Positions 52,455 through 60,977 of a stretch of DNA of 64,000 nucleotides are shown piece by piece (position 1 is the stretch's first letter; every line of letters starts with the position of its first letter). The position numbers were made by a program, and so were the translations under genes. Origin of the DNA: DSWT01 sp035373625 (GTDB taxonomy: Bacteria > Chloroflexota > Anaerolineae > B4-G1 > SLSP01). The notes beneath the pieces were generated by a model. That model saw only the letters and a program-made list of their open reading frames with translations, was not told where the DNA came from and searched no databases. The stretch is taken from positions 62,001-126,000 of the forward strand of contig DAOSNS010000005.1 of the NCBI GenBank assembly GCA_035373625.1, given 5' to 3'.

Positions 52455-54710
52455 CTATGGCGTGGTCGTTGTGAACCTGAAATCTACACCGGATATCTGT
52501 CTTTCAGCGCCATTTGGTTGCACCAAAAGTGCCTGGTAACCGCAGTAATAACGCATCAAGAATTCACCCAATGTGAAGTTGACGCTCTCCCCTAACAATG
52601 AACCACAGTTTGCCCAGACATTCACCGTACGGGTACCGACCGGAACACTTCGCCAGTAATCATAAAATCCGGCAGGGAAAGAGCGTTTCTCAATGCCAAC
52701 GATCTCGATGGTTAAATTTCCACCGGTATCGTTTTCAACGAACACATACGAAAATGCCCCAACGGTAACACTCCGCACATTGCTCCAACCGGTCCATTGC
52801 CCATTGATATACGCGCGCACCCGCCAGTAGTAGGTCGCCGGGTCTGGAGTATAAACATCAATAGAAGTTTCCGTCGTTATGTCACCCTCAACATCACTAA
52901 ACTGAGGGTCAATAGCAACCTCGAACTCGTACTCAGAGGGCGTCTGCGTACAACACGAGGGCATCGCCCATTGGACGGTATACAGGCCGTCGCCATCCGG
53001 GTTGCTGATAGGTTGCAAGATGGGCGTCAGCGGGTAACAGCGTAAAACCAGCGGCAAGTAAATATACTGCCTCTCACGGAAATTGATCGTGAAGCTGTCG
53101 GTATCCGTCAACCCGCCGGTATCGGTCACCTGGATTTCAACCGGCACAGTGCCCGTGAAACTGGCAGTGGGGTTAATGTCAACGTAGCGGCCATCTATGC
53201 TCACACCGGCATTGGCCGGTGGCGTGTTGATGATGGCGAAGCTGAGGGCGGCATCGGCATCCTGAGCATCGGAAGCATAGGTCCACAGATCAATGGCGTC
53301 GTTCAGGCTCTGACCAGGGCTGAGGTTCAGATCCGGCAGCCCACTGAGGGTCGGCGGAGTGTTCGGCATTTCGGCAAAGGTGATCGTGAAGCTGTCGGTA
53401 TCCGTCAACCCGCCGGTATCGGTCACCTGGATTTCAACCGGCACAGTGCCCGTGAAACTGGCAGTGGGGTTAATGTCAACGTAGCGGCCATCTATGCTCA
53501 CACCGGCATTGGCCGGTGGCGTGTTGATGATGGCGAAGCTGAGGGCGGCATCGGCATCCTGAGCATCGGAAGCATAGGTCCACAGATCAATGGCGTCGTT
53601 CAGGCTCTGGCCAGGGCTGAGGTTCAGATCCGGCAGCCCACTGAGGGTCGGCGGAGTGTTGACGCTCGCAAGCGGCCAACCGATATCCCGCAAAATGCCC
53701 AATGCGACCGGGCCGGGCGCGTGCGTGGATTGTCCGTTGGGCAAGGCATACGTCATCAAGTCATTGGCCGTGCCGTTGTAGATTTCATCCAGGTGGGAGT
53801 AACTTGATCCTTGCATCCATGTAGCCGGCGCAAACAGTTTCGGGCGTGTGCCGCCGTTGGCAGCGTTGGCATTGGTGCCATCAAAGTAGAGATTATCACC
53901 GGTCAACTGGGCTGCCAGAGCTGTCGAACCGTTGGTGTAACTGAGCAACGCCTGCCCCGCGCCGTTTTCGGCAAAACGGTCATAGCCTGCCGGATATGAG
54001 GATTGCGCCCATCCCCAATATCCTACCCCTCCGCTGACCACCATAGAACCGGCGAATCCCAGGCCATGGCACAACTCATGGAGCACGACGCTGGCAAAGT
54101 CCACCTTGTCTGAGGGCGTATTGCCATCGGTGCCGTAATACCAGGGGAAAGTGCTGCCGTAGGCTACGTGGATATCCACGGTGGAGCCTTCCATACGGCT
54201 GCCGGCCAGGGCATTGGCCAAAGCCGTGGGATACCAGGTATTGGCTTGCGGCGCATTGGTGAAGTTGCGATAGTAATTATCAGCGCCGCCCTGGCCCAGG
54301 ATATAGGGGTCGCCAAAATCGGTCCAACAGGCGTTGACCTCGATGGGCACCGCGGAATTGATAAGCGTCTCCCAAATATCCGCCGCGTATTCAAAAGCTG
54401 TGACGGCGCCGGCAGGCCAGGTCAGGCAGCTATTGCCAAAACGATCGGTCGCGCCGTTTGGCAGATAATTGATGTGAATGGTAGCAGTTTGCACCTTCGA
54501 CACAGCCCGTTGCGTATAGCTGGCCGGCGGGGGAATCCGCAACGTCGAGGGTGTAGGATCCAAACGCAGGATCACCGGCCGGGGCACACCATCCATACTT
54601 TCCACTTGCGGAGGCCTGGCCGGCGACGCGACGGCCGTTCCCCTTACGCTTACGGCAAACGAGAGCAATAACAAACATGCAATGACTCTGTACAACACCG
54701 AACGTCTCAT
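52455..54710 (-). CDS. Secreted zinc metalloprotease with cadherin-like repeats and FN3-like tail
   Basis: 751 residues, ATG at 54710 behind GGGAGGGTTAACC, with signal peptide RRSVLYRVIACLLLLSFAVSV. The protease domain (about 40-345) has ASVVLHELCHGLGFAGSM (H-E-x2-H-x2-G) and, later, SSYSHLDEIYN and NDLMTYALPNG, the second His/Asp and Met-turn region typical of this matrixin-like group. The third metal ligand is not at the usual H-x5 position. Two 99-residue cadherin-like repeats, nearly identical in DNA, follow, each starting NTPPTLSGLPDLNLSPGQS. After RQYIYLPLVLRCYP comes an FN3-like domain (YEFEVAIDPQFSDVEG ... YYWRVRAYINGQWTGWSN). Probably processes surface proteins or external substrates. 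Confidence 0.85.
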   Translation of the reverse strand: MRRSVLYRVIACLLLLSFAVSVRGTAVASPARPPQVESMDGVPRPVILRLDPTPSTLRIPPPASYTQRAVSKVQTATIHINYLPNGATDRFGNSCLTWPAGAVTAFEYAADIWETLINSAVPIEVNACWTDFGDPYILGQGGADNYYRNFTNAPQANTWYPTALANALAGSRMEGSTVDIHVAYGSTFPWYYGTDGNTPSDKVDFASVVLHELCHGLGFAGSMVVSGGVGYWGWAQSSYPAGYDRFAENGAGQALLSYTNGSTALAAQLTGDNLYFDGTNANAANGGTRPKLFAPATWMQGSSYSHLDEIYNGTANDLMTYALPNGQSTHAPGPVALGILRDIGWPLASVNTPPTLSGLPDLNLSPGQSLNDAIDLWTYASDAQDADAALSFAIINTPPANAGVSIDGRYVDINPTASFTGTVPVEIQVTDTGGLTDTDSFTITFAEMPNTPPTLSGLPDLNLSPGQSLNDAIDLWTYASDAQDADAALSFAIINTPPANAGVSIDGRYVDINPTASFTGTVPVEIQVTDTGGLTDTDSFTINFRERQYIYLPLVLRCYPLTPILQPISNPDGDGLYTVQWAMPSCCTQTPSEYEFEVAIDPQFSDVEGDITTETSIDVYTPDPATYYWRVRAYINGQWTGWSNVRSVTVGAFSYVFVENDTGGNLTIEIVGIEKRSFPAGFYDYWRSVPVGTRTVNVWANCGSLLGESVNFTLGEFLMRYYCGYQALLVQPNGAERQISGVDFRFTTTTP
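53085..53660 (-). repeat. Two near-identical 297-bp cadherin-like repeat units
   Basis: Copies start at 53085 and 53382 (plus coordinates) and are almost identical at the DNA level, indicating recent in-frame duplication within the metalloprotease gene. Confidence 0.9.
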
Positions 54711-54807
54711 GGTTAACCCTCCCCTAAAAGATTCGTTGAAATGTTTAAACGCTATTTTCATCCAACCGCCCGTGAATCAACGGTTAAGACGAAAAAATTT
54801 ACCCTTA

Positions 54808-55443
54808 TCAGTACGGGTAGCCGCACAAGGCTTCTTGAACAATCGGCGCTTCCATCTCCGGCGCGAAGGGTATGCCGGCGATGTCATAGCGATAGATAGC
54901 AATGCGGTAGATAGCCCGGGACGGCCCGTCCCAGGTGGGCAGGGCATAACGGGTCATCAGATAGAGATCGTGTCCCGGTTCGGCCAGCCACGGATCCATA
55001 ATTTTGATGTCGGCGTCGAACCACTCCACGGCACGCACCCAATGTTGCTGCGGTTGCCCATCACCGGGGTTGAAATCTACCTGGATCACCACAAAAGTCC
55101 GGGGCTGGGCCAGCGCGTCACGAATTTTGTAAACCGGCGCAGGGATATCCTGGCAATCCACATAATCCACCAGACGCGCGCCCAGGACGGCCGTAGCGCC
55201 GAACACGAAGAGATTCTGCTGATCCGGGGCATCAGGCGGCGCGGCAAAACCGGCGTGGCGCGCCAGCCAGCGGTTCAGGCGCGGGGGATCTGCCGGCAAG
55301 CCATCAACGGTCACACCGATGTCCGTCAGGCCCGAAGCAACAGCGCACAACAGACAGCCGTATTGACCGATCGTTGTGGAACTTTGGCCTAGCATCACCC
55401 GCTTCCAGCCATCATAAAGTTGGGAATACATTGTGTATGCCAT
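54808..55443 (-). CDS. C39-like papain-fold protein
   Basis: 211 residues. IGQYGCLLCAVASGLTDIG (about 25-43) has the Q-x(n)-GC-x2-CA-x-A pattern of C39-type cysteine peptidases. HWVRAVEWFDADIKIMDPWL (about 133-152) supplies the His and Asp. So the Q-C-H-D set is present, but there is no signal peptide and no ABC-transporter domain. Similar domains occur as stand-alone cell-wall or lysin-like proteins; substrate unknown. Downstream of, and on the same strand as, no clear partner other than the metalloprotease gene, which starts 98 nt later. Confidence 0.72.
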   Translation of the reverse strand: MAYTMYSQLYDGWKRVMLGQSSTTIGQYGCLLCAVASGLTDIGVTVDGLPADPPRLNRWLARHAGFAAPPDAPDQQNLFVFGATAVLGARLVDYVDCQDIPAPVYKIRDALAQPRTFVVIQVDFNPGDGQPQQHWVRAVEWFDADIKIMDPWLAEPGHDLYLMTRYALPTWDGPSRAIYRIAIYRYDIAGIPFAPEMEAPIVQEALCGYPY

Positions 55444-55594
55444 AGTTGCCCTCCTTGATTTTAGAGCTAAGAGTTAAGAGGGGGGAGTTATGAAATTTGT
55501 TGGAATTCGCTTAATCTTTGACGAAAAGCCCCTCTGTTTAACTGTCGGTAACATCGTGACTTCTACGACGAATTGTATGTCCAAAATGCAAAAT

Positions 55595-55622
55595 GTGCCA
55601 ATCAGGGGAAATGCGGTACAAT
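55595..55622 (+). promoter_or_regulatory. Promoter likely giving a leaderless miaA transcript
   Basis: GTGCCA (55595-55600), 16-nt spacer, TACAAT (55617-55622). The expected start point falls on the ATG at 55630, and no ribosome site precedes it. Confidence 0.45.
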
Positions 55623-55629
55623 CCGGCGT

Positions 55630-56574
55630 ATGCAAGAACAGACTTTGATCCCCCTCATCGCCATCGTCGGACCGACAGCGGTGGGCAAAACGGCCCTGGC
55701 GCTGAAGCTCGGCGAGCACTTTGCCGTCGAAGTCGTCTCCGCCGATTCGCGGCAGTTTTATCGCTATATGGACATCGGCACGGCAAAGCCCACGGCAGAA
55801 GAACGGGCGCAGGTGCGGCATCATCTGATTGACATCGCCGACCCGGATGATACCGTCGGGCTGGCGCGTTTTCTGCAACTGGCGCGTGCGGCGATTGCGG
55901 AGATCGCATATCGCGGACGTATTCCTTTGCTGGTTGGGGGCACGGGGCAATACGTCCGCGCGCTCCTCGAAGGCTGGCAGACGCCGGAGGTCGCCCCCGA
56001 TCCGGGATTGCGCGCAACGTTGGAAGCCCAGGCTGCCGCGGACCCTGCCGGTCTGTGGGATCGCCTCATCGCCCTGGATCCAGAGGCGGGCACGTTCATT
56101 GACCCGCGCAATGTGCGGCGGGTCATCCGCGCGCTGGAAGTGTGCCTCAAGACGGGGCGCCCTTTTTCGGAACAGCGCCGCCACATTTCCCCGCCCTACC
56201 GCACCCTGCAGATCGGTTTGACGATGGAGCGTGCGGTGCTTTACGCTCGCGCCGATGTGCGCGTGGAAGCGATGATGGCGGCCGGTTTGCCGGACGAGGT
56301 CGCTGCGTTGCTACACCGGGGCTACGGCTGGCATCTGCCGGCTATGTCGGGATTGGGATACATTCAGTTCCGCCCCTATTTCGACGGGGAAGCTACGTTG
56401 ACGGAGGTTGCCGAACGCATCAAGCTCGATACACATACGTTCATCCGGCGGCAATATGCGTGGTTTCCCCCACGGGACAGTCAGATCCATTGGATGCATC
56501 CCGACGCGAACGCGATGGCCATCACGCTGGTAAAGAGCTTCATAGAAAGGGCAGAGACTAACAACGATCTGTAA
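55630..56574 (+). CDS. miaA: tRNA dimethylallyltransferase
   Basis: Adds dimethylallyl to A37 of tRNAs reading UNN codons. 314 residues. IAIVGPTAVGKTALALKL is the P-loop (about 9-26), SADSRQFYRYMDIGTAKP the tRNA-contact block, HHLIDIADPDDTVGLARF and LLVGGTGQYVRALLEG follow. GLGYIQFRPYFDG and THTFIRRQYAWF complete the family. The frame is open 19 codons further up, but family start and promoter favour 55630. Confident. Confidence 0.96.
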   Translation: MQEQTLIPLIAIVGPTAVGKTALALKLGEHFAVEVVSADSRQFYRYMDIGTAKPTAEERAQVRHHLIDIADPDDTVGLARFLQLARAAIAEIAYRGRIPLLVGGTGQYVRALLEGWQTPEVAPDPGLRATLEAQAAADPAGLWDRLIALDPEAGTFIDPRNVRRVIRALEVCLKTGRPFSEQRRHISPPYRTLQIGLTMERAVLYARADVRVEAMMAAGLPDEVAALLHRGYGWHLPAMSGLGYIQFRPYFDGEATLTEVAERIKLDTHTFIRRQYAWFPPRDSQIHWMHPDANAMAITLVKSFIERAETNNDL

Positions 56575-56687
56575 CCATCGTCCGCGCCGCCTCGCGGATC
56601 GTCACAAGTTTATAGGGACGGCTCCAGCGATTGACCGGCAACAGGTTCCACACACGCGCGGACGTGTTGGATCCAGCGTTCCATGCA

Positions 56688-56772
56688 GGTAGTCGGGTAG
56701 TCGGGTAGTCAGGTAGTCGGGTAGTCAGGTAGTCGGGTAGTCGGATAGTCGGATAGTCGGATAGTCGGGTAG
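56688..56772. repeat. 8-bp tandem repeat (GGTAGTCG)
   Basis: Ten consecutive 8-bp units plus a partial one, with GGTAGTCG, GGTAGTCA and GATAGTCG variants. Lies between miaA and a convergent membrane-protein gene. Confidence 0.9.
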
Positions 56773-56794
56773 GGGCGGCGGTGCGGCGACAAAG

Positions 56795-57277
56795 TCAAAA
56801 CGAGTCGGGGGAATCGGTCGTTGAGGACGATGCGGCGGGCTTTTTCGATGCGCGCCTGCCGATCCACAAAAATCCCGCGCCGAGGCATATATCGGCGACG
56901 ATCACCAGCCCGCGCAACCAGGAGAACCCGGTGAATTGTTGCAGGATCAGCAACGCTGTGTCTGTCACCGCGATCACCAACAATGTCCAGCCCGCGATTT
57001 TGGCAAAGCGCTGCCAGACGGTGTGTTTGGCAATTCCCGCGCGCAAATAATTCTCGGTCACCAGGATGAAAACCAGTAACCCCAGGCCTACCGCCAGGAA
57101 GAAGACCTTGTCGTAAAAGCGCACCTGCCATCCGGCAGTGACCGAGTCGCCGGCAAAATACGCCGCAGCGGTGAGAAAGACTTCACGGCTCAGAAACAGA
57201 AACCAAAAACCCAGGGCCATCAACAGCACCCACAGCACGTAAAACAGTATGTAGTTAAACCAGGATTTTTTCGTCAT
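56795..57277 (-). CDS. Membrane protein of unknown function
   Basis: 160 residues with four predicted helices: about 8-30 (ILFYVLWVLLMALGFWFLF), 58-76 (VFFLAVGLGLLVFILV), 95-112 (GWTLLVIAVTDTALLIL) and 120-138 (LRGLVIVADICLGAGFLWI). A short external loop and a Ser/Asp-rich cytosolic tail (KKPAASSSTTDSPDSF) complete it. No motif is recognised. Located 26 nt downstream of the cytidylate-kinase-like gene on the same strand, so probably co-transcribed. Confidence 0.72.
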   Translation of the reverse strand: MTKKSWFNYILFYVLWVLLMALGFWFLFLSREVFLTAAAYFAGDSVTAGWQVRFYDKVFFLAVGLGLLVFILVTENYLRAGIAKHTVWQRFAKIAGWTLLVIAVTDTALLILQQFTGFSWLRGLVIVADICLGAGFLWIGRRASKKPAASSSTTDSPDSF

Positions 57278-57303
57278 ACTTTCCTCTTCGATTTTTCACG
57301 GTC

Positions 57304-57933
57304 TTAACCGGTTTTGTCAATATCCCTGGCCGCCAAAATGATCATCTGCACGATAGTTTCCGGTGAAAAGCGCGCCGTGTCAATGGATAGATGGTAATAT
57401 TTGGGATTTCTCCAATCGGCGTTGTTGTGCCAGTAACGGATATACTGGCGCTTTTGCTCATCGGATTGTTCGACACGCCGCTCCGCCTCGGCCTGCGTGA
57501 GCTGCTCGCGCTCCATCAAGCGTTGGACACGCACCTCAAGTGGCGCGTACAGGCGCACATGCAAAGCCTTAGGCCACGCACTCAATACCATTTGTCCGCC
57601 GCGCCCCATGATGATGACATTGTCCTCACGGGCAAAACGCTCCAGCGTCTCACGCACCACCTGGGCATAGGTTTGATCGTCAAGGGCTGCCTTCTTCTCA
57701 AAGGCCGAGGCTTGTTTGCGATACAAGGAGGTCATTTCGCCACTGACCAACCGCGCGCGTTGCGTCACATCCTGCTCCTTTTGCAGGATGGTCTCGACAT
57801 CTACGCCGGCCTCCTGTGCGATTTGCATGACGATGGCTTTGTCCACCCGCCGGTACCCCAATTGCTCACAAAGCCTGTCGGCAATGAGGTCACCATTGCT
57901 TCCCAATTCCCGAGAAATTGTGATCACGGCCAT
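57304..57933 (-). CDS. Cytidylate kinase-like protein
   Basis: 209 residues. ITISRELGSNGDLIADRLCEQLGYRRVDKAIVMQIAQEAGV is the start of the Cytidylate_kin2 family: the P-loop is modified (SRELGSNGDL, no canonical GKS). VIIMGRGGQMVLSAWPKALHVRLYAP and RRVEQSDEQKRQYIRYWHNNADW follow. These nucleotide-kinase-fold proteins are widespread but their phosphate acceptor is unknown. The ATG at 57933 has GAGG upstream. Confidence 0.85.
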   Translation of the reverse strand: MAVITISRELGSNGDLIADRLCEQLGYRRVDKAIVMQIAQEAGVDVETILQKEQDVTQRARLVSGEMTSLYRKQASAFEKKAALDDQTYAQVVRETLERFAREDNVIIMGRGGQMVLSAWPKALHVRLYAPLEVRVQRLMEREQLTQAEAERRVEQSDEQKRQYIRYWHNNADWRNPKYYHLSIDTARFSPETIVQMIILAARDIDKTG

Positions 57934-57985
57934 AGGACAACCTCTGTGAAAACAACCTCGATAGATTGAACGAAAAGCTACCGTT

Positions 57986-58013
57986 GTTGTACTGCGAACC
58001 GGGCAGATGTCAA
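57986..58013 (-). promoter_or_regulatory. Sigma-70 promoter of the cytidylate-kinase-like gene
   Basis: Minus strand TTGACA (58013-58008), 16-nt spacer, TACAAC (57991-57986), about 53 nt before the start. Confidence 0.6.
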
Positions 58014-58093
58014 ATACAACGTTTGACAAAACGCCCCGCCGTGTTACCATAACGCCGGATAGGATCCATGGTCAGGGATGATGATGCCATCAT

Positions 58094-58138
58094 GAAACGT
58101 GAAACGTGAGGGGTTTTCTCGACACAGTTTCACGTTTC
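58094..58138. repeat. GAAACGTGAAAC inverted repeat
   Basis: GAAACGTGAAAC and its reverse complement GTTTCACGTTTC, separated by about 21 nt, between divergent genes. Could be an operator-like or repeat-family hairpin. Confidence 0.55.
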
Positions 58139-58182
58139 GCGTTTTACATTAGCAGAATGACAGGTTGACGACAGGCACAATC

Positions 58183-58959
58183 ATGAGCGAAAATATACCC
58201 GTCATTATCCTTTGTGGCGGCAAGGGTACCCGCATGGGCGATCGCACCCTTCCCAAACCCTTAGTGGAAATCGGAGAGCGACCAGTGCTGTGGCATGTGA
58301 TGAAGATTTACGCGGCCCAGGGCTTTACCGATTTCATCCTGGCGCTCGGCTATCACGGGGATATGATCAAACGCTATTTTCTGGAGTACGACTGGCAAAG
58401 CCGCGACTTCACGTTGGCGCTTGGGGATGGCAATCCGGTCTATCACACCCCCAACGACACCGCCGGCTGGCGCATCACCTTCGCCGAAACCGGTCTGGAG
58501 ACGATGACCGGCGCGCGGGTGCGCAAGGCGGCACGCTACGTACAAACGCCGCGCTTCTTCGTCACCTATGCCGACGGCGTCGCCGATATTGACCTCCACG
58601 CGCTGCTGGCCTTCCACCGGCAGCAGGGCGTGCTGGCCACGATGACGGGGGTGCGCGCTTTCTCGCGTTTCGGCGTCCTGGAGACCGATGGCCACGGAAA
58701 AGTCACCGGCTTCCAGGAAAAACCGCTGGTCGAGACCTTGATTAACGGCGGCTTCTTTGTCTTCGAGCGGGAAGCTCTGCGCTATCTCGAAGGTGACGAT
58801 AACCTGATTCTGGAACGTGAACCTTTCAGCGCCCTGGCAGCAGATGGGCAACTGGCAGTTTATGAACATCATGGCTTCTGGCGTGCGATGGATACCTTCA
58901 AAGAGGCGCAGGAGTTGAGTGCTTTGTGGGAAGCAAGCGCACCGTGGAAAATTTGGTGA
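58183..58959 (+). CDS. rfbF: Glucose-1-phosphate cytidylyltransferase
   Basis: Makes CDP-glucose, the entry to CDP-3,6-dideoxyhexoses. With the ATG at 58183 the protein has 258 residues, the normal length. IILCGGKGTRMGDRTLPKPLVEIGERPVLWHVMK is the nucleotidyltransferase G-x-G-T-R-x(n)-PK site. GYHGDMIKRYF, TYADGVADIDL and GFQEKPLVETLINGGFFVF are family blocks that separate RfbF from RmlA. First gene of the operon that runs to lnt. Confidence 0.95.
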   Translation: MSENIPVIILCGGKGTRMGDRTLPKPLVEIGERPVLWHVMKIYAAQGFTDFILALGYHGDMIKRYFLEYDWQSRDFTLALGDGNPVYHTPNDTAGWRITFAETGLETMTGARVRKAARYVQTPRFFVTYADGVADIDLHALLAFHRQQGVLATMTGVRAFSRFGVLETDGHGKVTGFQEKPLVETLINGGFFVFEREALRYLEGDDNLILEREPFSALAADGQLAVYEHHGFWRAMDTFKEAQELSALWEASAPWKIW

Positions 58960-58971
58960 GGAGGTAGCTCG

Positions 58972-59967
58972 ATGAACGCATCTTTCTGGCGTGATCGTCC
59001 TGTATTGGTAACGGGATGTACCGGCTTGCTGGGATCGTGGCTCACGCAGACGCTCGTGGAATCCAGGGCCGACGTTGTCGGGCTGATCCGCGACGATGTG
59101 CCGCAATCGCATCTCATTCGTTCCGGTGTTGTGGATAACATCCGCGTGGTGTACGGGGATGTGACCGATTATGCGACGATGGAGCGCGTGCTGAACGAAT
59201 ACGAGATTGACGCCGTCTTCCATCTGGCGGCGCAGACAATCGTGGGGATCGCCAACCGCGCGCCACTTTCCACCTTCGAGACGAATATCCGGGGCACGTG
59301 GGTCGTCCTCGAAGCTGCGCGGCGCGCCCCGACCGTCAAACGCATCGTCATCGCTTCCAGCGATAAGGCGTATGGCGCGCAAACCGTCCTCCCCTACGTC
59401 GAGACCATGCCGCTGCATGGCGAACATCCCTACGATGTCTCCAAGAGCGCGGCCGATTTGCTGGCCCAGAGCTACGCCAGAACTTACTGTCTGCCCATCG
59501 CCATCACCCGTTGCGCCAACCTGTACGGCGGCGGTGATCTCAACTGGAATCGCCTGGTCCCCGGCACGATCCGCAATGCATTGCAAGGCAAGGCGCCGGT
59601 CATCCGCTCCGACGGCACCTTCATCCGCGATTATCTCTACGTCCGTGACGCCGTGCGCGCTTATTTGATGCTTGCCGAGGCGCTGGATCGTCCTGAAATT
59701 CAAGGACAGGCGTTCAATTGTGGCACCGACGAGCCGGTGAGTGTGCTGGACATGACCCGGATGATCCTTTCACTATCACCGCATCCCCGTTTACAGCCCA
59801 TCGTGCTCAATGAAGTCAAAAACGAGATCAAAGACCAGTACCTGGACAGCACCAAGATCAAAGAGGCCATCGGCTGGCAACCCGCCTGGTCGCGCGAGGC
59901 CGCCCTGGTCGAAACGCTGGCGTGGTATGCACAGTATCTGGGGTACAAGTTAAAGGTCGAGGATTAA
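58972..59967 (+). CDS. rfbG: CDP-glucose 4,6-dehydratase-like SDR
   Basis: 331 residues, extended SDR. The NAD-binding loop is TGCTGLLGSW (T-G-x2-G-x2-G). SSDKAYG and YDVSKSAADLLA give the catalytic Ser/Asp and Y-x3-K. W-R-x-RPVLVTG at the N-terminus, IVGIANRAPLSTFETNIRGTWVVLEA and the IRDYLYVRDAV block agree with RfbG. It is some 25 residues shorter than Salmonella RfbG. Placement between rfbF and rfbH supports CDP-4-keto-6-deoxyglucose formation. A GDP-mannose-dehydratase-like relative is the alternative. Confidence 0.82.
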   Translation: MNASFWRDRPVLVTGCTGLLGSWLTQTLVESRADVVGLIRDDVPQSHLIRSGVVDNIRVVYGDVTDYATMERVLNEYEIDAVFHLAAQTIVGIANRAPLSTFETNIRGTWVVLEAARRAPTVKRIVIASSDKAYGAQTVLPYVETMPLHGEHPYDVSKSAADLLAQSYARTYCLPIAITRCANLYGGGDLNWNRLVPGTIRNALQGKAPVIRSDGTFIRDYLYVRDAVRAYLMLAEALDRPEIQGQAFNCGTDEPVSVLDMTRMILSLSPHPRLQPIVLNEVKNEIKDQYLDSTKIKEAIGWQPAWSREAALVETLAWYAQYLGYKLKVED

Positions 59968-59983
59968 GGGGCGAGGGTCAACC

Positions 59984-60937
59984 ATGATGTCGGAAGCTAA
60001 TCCCTGCCCCGCATCCCGCACCCCCACCCCACCACTCCCGACCTCCATTTTCATCACCGGTGCGACGGGTTTCATCGGGCGGCGGCTGACGGAGCAGTTG
60101 GTCGCTGCCGGCGCCGATGTGACCGCATTGACGCTGCCCGAGGAAGTCCCTTGGGTGCCGCAGGGTGTGCGCGTCCTGCCCGGTGACATCACCGACGCCA
60201 CGAGCGTACAGCGCGCTATAAGTGCCGCCCAACCGACTCTGATCATCCATCTGGCCGCCGTGGGCATCACCAATCCCCATCTGCCTTTCACCACCGCCTG
60301 CCGCGTCAACGTGGACGGGGTGATCAATGTGCTGGATGCAGCGCGCACAACTTCCGGCGTCCGGCGCATCGTCCTGGTCGGCTCTTCTTACGAGTACGGC
60401 GCACGGCGCACCGAAGATGGACTTGACCCTTTCAACGCCTACAGCGCCTCGAAGGTGGCGGCCTGGGCTTTTGCCCGTGCTGCTTATAATGCCTGGGGTG
60501 CTCCTGTGGTATGGGTACGCCTGTTTCAAGTCTACGGACCGGGGCAACGGGAGCAGGCGTTGATTCCCGCCGCCATTCGCGCGGCCTTGAGCGACGCCGA
60601 CTTTCGTATGACGGCAGGGGCGCAACAGCGCGATTTTGTCTTTGTGGAGGATGTCGTCGCCGGCCTGCTGGCCGTTGCCGCCGCGCCGGCCATCGAGGGA
60701 CGGGCGTTGGATATCGCCGCAGGGCAGTTATACCGCATCCGTGATGTCGTCGAGCGTATCTGGGCGCTGAGCGGCGCGCGGGGACGTATTCTCGCCGGTG
60801 CGCTGCCCTATCGTCCCGGCGAAGTGCCCGCCATCCCCGCCGATGTAGACCGCACGCGGCGGCTTACCGGTTGGGAGGCGCGGGTGGGATTGGAAGAAGG
60901 GCTGCGGAAGACGATTGATTGGACGCGAGAACATTAG
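59984..60937 (+). CDS. NAD-dependent epimerase/dehydratase (candidate CDP-sugar 4-reductase)
   Basis: 317 residues, extended SDR. IFITGATGFIGRRL (about 22-35) binds the cofactor. SSYEYGARR and AYSASKVAAW are the Ser and Y-x3-K sites, and VRLFQVYGPGQRE follows. The first 20 residues (Pro-rich, SEANPCPASRTPTPP) are probably a poorly conserved extension. In a CDP-dideoxyhexose operon the last step needs a reductase such as CDP-paratose or CDP-abequose synthase, and this is the only candidate here. The stop lies in an AACGTTTGAATG repeat. Confidence 0.8.
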   Translation: MMSEANPCPASRTPTPPLPTSIFITGATGFIGRRLTEQLVAAGADVTALTLPEEVPWVPQGVRVLPGDITDATSVQRAISAAQPTLIIHLAAVGITNPHLPFTTACRVNVDGVINVLDAARTTSGVRRIVLVGSSYEYGARRTEDGLDPFNAYSASKVAAWAFARAAYNAWGAPVVWVRLFQVYGPGQREQALIPAAIRAALSDADFRMTAGAQQRDFVFVEDVVAGLLAVAAAPAIEGRALDIAAGQLYRIRDVVERIWALSGARGRILAGALPYRPGEVPAIPADVDRTRRLTGWEARVGLEEGLRKTIDWTREH

Positions 60938-60977
60938 AACGTTTGAATGTTGAGACGTTTTTATCGGAGGCATGCGT

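Noticed and set aside
58261..59703. 480-codon open frame on the minus strand
   Set aside because: Antisense to rfbF and the rfbG-like gene; no motif.
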